From Desulfovibrio sp. (GTDB lineage: Bacteria; Desulfobacterota; Desulfovibrionia; Desulfovibrionales; Desulfovibrionaceae): a stretch of DNA of 9,911 nt. The translations under genes and the position numbers were made by a program. Where the stretch lies: positions 1-9,911 of the forward strand of contig JAISXC010000148.1 of the NCBI GenBank assembly GCA_031270875.1, written 5' to 3'. The notes below the pieces were generated by a model. The model saw only the letters and a program-made list of their open reading frames with translations. It did no database searches and was not told where the DNA came from. This document shows, piece after piece, positions 6,920 through 9,911 of the stretch. Position 1 is the first letter of the stretch; the number at the start of each line of letters is the position of its first letter.

Positions 6920-6948
6920 TTGCGGCCCTGTGAACCCTTTGTTACAAA
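6920..6948 (+). promoter_or_regulatory. Weak candidate promoter for GAF-mreB
   Basis: TTGCGG (6920-6925, 3/6), 17-bp spacer, TACAAA (6943-6948, 4/6). The -10 lies inside a small palindrome, TTTGT-T-ACAAA (6938-6948), which could be an operator. Predicted transcription starts about 58 nt before the ATG at 7013. Confidence 0.25.
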
Positions 6949-7012
6949 AGAACGGTGCGGACCGGCCGGGGAGTCGGCGTTCGCGCTTTATCACCCTAAA
7001 TCACGTTGAGCC

Positions 7013-8062
7013 ATGATAGAAAATTCTTTCGAAAAACGTGTTTTGAACATCGTCTGCTCTGTTTTTGACGCCTATTCGGCGGTGCTTTTCCAGCCTGAGG
7101 AGGCGGGAGAGGCCTGCCGCCTGGCCGCCTGGTTCAGCCTGGGAGACAAAATCGCGCCCGATGTTTCGATTTTGCCGGGAAAGGGTCTGGTCGGCTGGAT
7201 AATCCGCAACCGTCAGCCGATTTTGTATTCCCATTTTGACCGGCAGTCCAGCCTGGGATATTACATGGACAGCGAGGAAGCCTCCATCAAGGCCTTTATG
7301 GGCTGTCCCGTTCCGGCGCCCGCCGGCGGCGCCCTGTGCGTGGACAGCAAAAGACAATATTCTTTTACCGACAAGGATCACAAAATATTGCAACTTTTCG
7401 CCGAACTTGTCTCACGGCAAAAAAACGTGGATGACAGGAAAGAAAGCACGACGGATATTCCTCGTTATTTTGCGGAACTGGACATCATACAGAATTTGCG
7501 CTTCCGCTATAACCGCTGGCCGCAATTTCTGCAGAATTATCTGCACGCCGTGACGGAAGCCGCCGGTTTTGAATACGGGGCTTTTGCCTCAGTGGAGACA
7601 CAGCAGGAAACATACTGCGTGGAATGCGAAACAAAACCTCTTTTGCTGTCCGGCGGGCAGTCGCTTGTTCTGCCTATGGGCAGCGGCATAGTCGGCTGGG
7701 TTTTCCGCCACGGGCAGCCTGTAATTACCGAGGGCGCCCAAGGGTCTCCAACCTCCATGATTTTCGGCAAATTGCCGGTCCCGTTGCCGGAGTTTCAGGC
7801 TGTTGTCTGTCAGCCGGTAATAGTTAACAAAACGGCCAGCGGCGTGCTGTGCCTTGCGCACAGGGGCGAAAAAAACATAGATGAAGGCATGCGCAGTTTT
7901 GTCCGCCAGGGGGTGGATCACCTGGCGCTTTTTTTGGAGAATCTGTACCTCAAAAATCGTTTGCGGGCCGTATTGCCCAAGGCCAGGGTACACAGCGAGG
8001 GCGCGCACGCCTACGACCCGGACCGCGCGTCGGCAACGACGGAAACCGTGAACGATAAATGA
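7013..8062 (+). CDS. Tandem double-GAF domain protein, coupled to mreB
   Basis: 349 aa. Two GAF-type sensory domains lie in tandem, about residues 5-137 and 165-313. The repeat is visible in GKGLVGWIIRNRQPIL (56-71) against GSGIVGWVFRHGQPVI (223-238), and in GGALCVDS against SGVLCLAH. There is no kinase, HD, GGDEF, helix-turn-helix or membrane segment, and no signal peptide, so it probably acts in the cytosol through partners. The ligand is unknown. The start is fixed by an in-frame TGA at 7007-7009, only one codon upstream, and the ribosome-binding site is weak. Its stop overlaps the mreB start (ATGA), so the two are probably translated together, suggesting a link between small-molecule sensing and cell-shape control. 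That functional link is inference. The hydrophilic tail after residue 320 looks disordered. Confidence 0.85.
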   Translation: MIENSFEKRVLNIVCSVFDAYSAVLFQPEEAGEACRLAAWFSLGDKIAPDVSILPGKGLVGWIIRNRQPILYSHFDRQSSLGYYMDSEEASIKAFMGCPVPAPAGGALCVDSKRQYSFTDKDHKILQLFAELVSRQKNVDDRKESTTDIPRYFAELDIIQNLRFRYNRWPQFLQNYLHAVTEAAGFEYGAFASVETQQETYCVECETKPLLLSGGQSLVLPMGSGIVGWVFRHGQPVITEGAQGSPTSMIFGKLPVPLPEFQAVVCQPVIVNKTASGVLCLAHRGEKNIDEGMRSFVRQGVDHLALFLENLYLKNRLRAVLPKARVHSEGAHAYDPDRASATTETVNDK

Positions 8063-9087
8063 AGTTTTTTCAGCGTATTCTCCGCCTTTTCTCCCACGAT
8101 ATCGCCATGGATCTCGGCACGGCGAACACCCTGCTGTTCACGAAGACGCACGGCATTGTCGTCAATGAGCCTTCGGTTGTCGCCATAGACACGGAAAAAG
8201 ACACCGTGATAGCGGTCGGCGCGAACGCCAAACAGTTCCTGGGCCGTACCCCCCGGCGCATCAAAGCCGTTCGCCCCATGAAGGACGGCGTTATAGCCGA
8301 TTTCGACGTTACGCGTGAAATGATTTCCTATTTTGTGGGCAAAGTCATCAGCGGTCTGCGCCTTGTCAGGCCTGCCATGGTTATCTGCGTGCCTACCGGC
8401 ATAACCCAGGTGGAAAAGAGAGCCGTCATCGACTCGGCCACTCTTGCGGGCGCGGCGAGTATAGCTCTTGTGGAAGAGCCGATGGCGGCCGCCATCGGCG
8501 CGGATCTGCCTGTCCATGACCCTCTGGGCAATATGGTGCTGGACATAGGAGGGGGAACAAGCGAGGTTGCGGTTATCTCCCTGGGGGGGGTCGCCAGCGT
8601 CCGGTCAGTGCGCGTGGCGGGAGATGCCATGAATGCGGCCGTGCAACGGTATATGCGGGATGTTTTTCGCATGGCTTTGGGCGAGAACACGGCCGAGAAC
8701 GTAAAAATCATCCTGGGTTCCGCCGTGCCCCAGCCGAATTCTCCGGCGCTGGAAGTTTCCGGAAAGGATCTTGTGCAGGGAACGCCGAAAGTTGTCAGGG
8801 TAACGGAAGGGCATATCCGTGAAGCCCTGCGTGAGCCGTTGAAAACCATACTGGACGCTGTCGTGCACACTCTGGAAAAAACTCCGCCCGAGCTTTCGGC
8901 GGATATTTTTCGCAACGGCATGCTGATGGCCGGGGGTGGTTCTCTGTTGAAAGGCTTTGATCAATTTATCGCCCGCGAGACGCAGCTGAAGGTTTTTGTG
9001 GACAAGAATCCGTTGACGACTGTTTTGCGAGGCACAGCGCGAGTCATGCTGGACAGGAAAACATATCATTCGGTTTTCATTAATTGA
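8059..9087 (+). CDS. mreB: Rod-shape-determining protein MreB
   Basis: 342 aa, bacterial actin. It polymerises at the inner membrane and directs lateral cell-wall synthesis with the elongasome. An N-terminal amphipathic membrane-binding helix (MKFFQRILRLF) is followed by the phosphate-1 loop DLGTANTLL (18-26), VEEP with E140 at the ATPase site, the phosphate-2 loop DIGGGTSEV (162-170) and the adenosine motif AGGGSLLKG (291-299). Length is normal. The ATG at 8059 overlaps the GAF gene stop (ATGA) and has no strong ribosome-binding site of its own, consistent with translational re-initiation. The usual mreC/mreD partners do not follow; a decayed region begins within about 60 nt. All key motifs are intact, so the gene is probably functional. 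Confidence 0.97.
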   Translation: MKFFQRILRLFSHDIAMDLGTANTLLFTKTHGIVVNEPSVVAIDTEKDTVIAVGANAKQFLGRTPRRIKAVRPMKDGVIADFDVTREMISYFVGKVISGLRLVRPAMVICVPTGITQVEKRAVIDSATLAGAASIALVEEPMAAAIGADLPVHDPLGNMVLDIGGGTSEVAVISLGGVASVRSVRVAGDAMNAAVQRYMRDVFRMALGENTAENVKIILGSAVPQPNSPALEVSGKDLVQGTPKVVRVTEGHIREALREPLKTILDAVVHTLEKTPPELSADIFRNGMLMAGGGSLLKGFDQFIARETQLKVFVDKNPLTTVLRGTARVMLDRKTYHSVFIN

Positions 9088-9100
9088 GGTCATTGCACAG

Positions 9101-9146
9101 TAAAATCAATTTAATATATTGATATTTATGAATAATATTGATATAC
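9101..9146. repeat. AT-rich patch with short direct and inverted repeats
   Basis: After mreB the composition drops sharply to mostly A/T. ATATTGATAT occurs twice (9116-9125 and 9135-9144, period 19), and ATCAAT (9105-9110) is an inverted match to ATTGAT (9118-9123). This could be a weak terminator, a protein-binding site, or a junction scar between mreB and the transposase remnant. Confidence 0.5.
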
Positions 9147-9147
9147 T

Positions 9148-9360
9148 TTCTTCAACAAATGCCGTTCCGATGAAACGCCCGGCTTTCCCGTTGGTTTGCG
9201 GCCGGTCCGGCCGGGTACGTTTATGCCGTATCCCGAACTCGCGGCAGGTTTCACGGAACTTCCGGGACAGACGGCAAGCGCCTATCCGTAAGCACCCACT
9301 TTCGGGCCGTGCGCAAACTCACGCCGAAATCCGCCGCGACATGGGCGGCCGGAATTGAAA
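9148..9360 (-). pseudogene. Remnant of an IS481-like transposase
   Basis: Minus strand. The frame from about 9352 reads PAAHVAADFGVSLRTARKW, a transposase helix-turn-helix, then directly VLTD (to 9284). After a 2-nt loss near 9283 the next frame reads GACRLSRKFRETCREFGI and then RPDRPQTNGKAGRF, the end of an rve/DDE domain. Restoring two bases gives TDNGAC, and exactly 35 residues then separate its Asp from the position of the catalytic Glu, the D(35)E spacing of this family. That Glu is Gly here (GGG at 9180-9178). The first catalytic Asp and probably 150 or more residues between the helix-turn-helix and TDNG are deleted, and both ends are truncated. It is plainly non-functional. Terminal inverted repeats were not identified. 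Family assignment is by recalled motifs. Confidence 0.78.
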
Positions 9361-9645
9361 CATTACATCAGGGGGCGGCGATTTTCACGTAGCCGGTTTT
9401 TTCCACCAGTTCCTGGCCCTGCGGGCCTTGCATCCAGTCCAGAAAAGGTTGGACGCGCGGATTGGGGTTGTTTTTGACCGTGACGGCGCAAAGGTCGACC
9501 ACACAAGGGTATCGGCCCGAAGCGATGGCTTCCGGGGTCGGAGGAACCCCGTCGAGCGACAGCATCTTGATCCGCGGCTTTTTTTGCCCATGCCCGCAAG
9601 GAAGAAACGGAAGGAATAGCCCAAGGCGGAAGGAGCGTTGCGGTA

Positions 9646-9669
9646 TTGCTCCCCCGATTAAACCTTGCC
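9646..9669 (+). repeat. Left terminal inverted repeat of the MITE-like element
   Basis: 24 bp, beginning TTGCTCC and ending CTTGCC. It matches the reverse complement of 9731-9754 at 20 of 24 positions. The match continues through the TA duplication and then stops abruptly, which defines the element end. Confidence 0.82.
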
Positions 9670-9730
9670 GAGGTTACGCGGCGTAAGCGCCGTAAATTGT
9701 GTATTCAACAAAAAGACATATTCCCTATTT

Positions 9731-9754
9731 GGCAATGTTTAGTTGGTGGAGCAA
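9731..9754 (-). repeat. Right terminal inverted repeat of the MITE-like element
   Basis: 24 bp, beginning GGCAATG and ending GGAGCAA; partner of 9646-9669 with four mismatches. It is followed by TA and then pstS-like coding sequence. Confidence 0.82.
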
Positions 9755-9911
9755 TATTCCGAAATACGATCCACCAGGGCCGCCCATGGGGTCGGCGACC
9801 TGATCCTGAAGAGGTTCCTGCAGCGGGGTTCCGCCCATGAACCGGAGCATGACGGTCTGGCTGCCGGAGCCTTGCGGGCGCTGGAAGGCGATGATCGCTT
9901 CGTCCGCTCCC

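Larger units (their letters stand above)
6648..7012. other. Divergent intergenic region
   Basis: 365 nt between the starts of the IMP cyclohydrolase gene and the GAF gene. It holds a TGTAA-N5-TTACA dyad, a TTGCGCAA palindrome (6687-6694), a CCCGG-N6-CCGGG hairpin near 6818-6833 and a weak plus-strand promoter. No tRNA, recognised riboswitch or convincing ORF was seen. I found no good promoter for the minus-strand gene. Confidence 0.5.
9646..9754. mobile_element. MITE-like 109-bp element with TA target duplication
   Basis: The element has 24-bp terminal inverted repeats starting TTGCTCC (20 of 24 positions match), no coding capacity, and is flanked on both sides by TA (9644-9645 and 9755-9756). 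Deleting it with one TA rejoins the interrupted pstS-like gene as GAA-TAC-CGC-AAC (E-Y-R-N), which is what the protein family expects there. A smaller internal hairpin (TTAC...GGCG-TAAG-CGCC-GTAA, 9674-9695) lies inside. TA duplication and a short non-autonomous form are typical of IS630/Tc1-mariner-type MITEs. No transposase of that type is in the window. The adjacent IS481-like remnant is an unlikely source, because that family does not usually duplicate TA. Confidence 0.82.
9368..9911 (-). pseudogene. PstS-like phosphate ABC transporter substrate-binding protein, disrupted and partial
   Basis: Minus strand, entering from beyond 9911, so the N-terminus is not seen. Three reading frames together give the C-terminal part of a PstS-type periplasmic protein. 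Frame one (9910-9780) has ADEAIIAFQRPQGSGSQT and MLRFMGGTPLQEP...VADPMGG, including a GSGS phosphate-loop motif. Removing one C from the CCC at 9777-9779 continues as LVDRISEY. After a 109-bp insertion, a second stretch reads YRNAPSALGYSFRFFLAG. A one-base loss in an A7 run (9579-9585) shifts to MLSLDGVPPTPEAIASGRYP and then QGQELVEKTGYVKIAAP, stop at 9368. Without the insertion, the +1 and -1 shifts would cancel. Either frameshift could be a sequencing error; the insertion alone is inactivating. Confidence 0.85.

Noticed and set aside
6648..7012. tRNA, riboswitch or other structured RNA in the divergent gap
   Set aside because: No cloverleaf, T-arm consensus or recognisable riboswitch core was found; only short isolated dyads.
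9101..9146. CRISPR-like repeats
   Set aside because: Only two 10-bp copies at 19-bp spacing, all A/T-rich, with no cas genes.
9119..9358. 79-codon plus-strand ORF after mreB
   Set aside because: It is antisense to the IS481-like transposase remnant, whose minus-strand frames show real family motifs.

Overview
The window looks like a chromosomal segment of a Desulfovibrionaceae-type anaerobe (Desulfobacterota). I infer this from recalled family-level features, not a search: an IMP cyclohydrolase without its formyltransferase half, a ~610-residue UbiD-type decarboxylase behind a Nudix gene, a double-GAF protein fused translationally to mreB, an FMN hydroxy-acid oxidoreductase with an N-terminal Cys cluster, and moderately high GC. 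Positions 1-9087 are a gene-dense housekeeping block. Positions 9088-9911 are a decayed accessory stretch.

Minus strand, 1-3863: a probable operon reads leftwards. A promoter-like element (3836-3863) precedes a 93-aa unrecognised ORF. It is followed by a Nudix hydrolase, a UbiD-family decarboxylase (start overlapping the Nudix stop as TGATG), class II fructose-1,6-bisphosphatase glpX (with its own candidate promoter) and the first codons of another ORF cut by the window edge. Plus strand, 3957-5870: a promoter-like element drives a DJ-1/PfpI isonitrile-hydratase-like protein, then an FMN-dependent alpha-hydroxy-acid oxidoreductase. A convergent minus-strand gene (6057-6647) encodes the stand-alone IMP cyclohydrolase domain. 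After a 365-bp divergent intergenic region, the double-GAF protein and mreB (ATGA overlap) read rightwards.

Right end, 9088-9911: mreB is not followed by mreC. There is a very AT-rich patch with short repeats, then a minus-strand remnant of an IS481-like transposase. In it the helix-turn-helix is fused to the second catalytic Asp region, the D(35)E spacing is still readable and the catalytic Glu has become Gly. Directly upstream of it on the minus strand is a PstS-like phosphate-binding protein pseudogene running off the window. This pseudogene carries two single-base frameshifts and a 109-bp non-coding element with 24-bp terminal inverted repeats (20/24 identical) flanked by TA. Removing the element and one TA exactly restores the codons for E-Y-R-N. 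This MITE-like, IS630/mariner-type signature is the most notable find.

The housekeeping genes are ordinary: carbon metabolism, purine synthesis and cell shape. The right end records nested insertion, deletion and gene decay next to the mreB locus.
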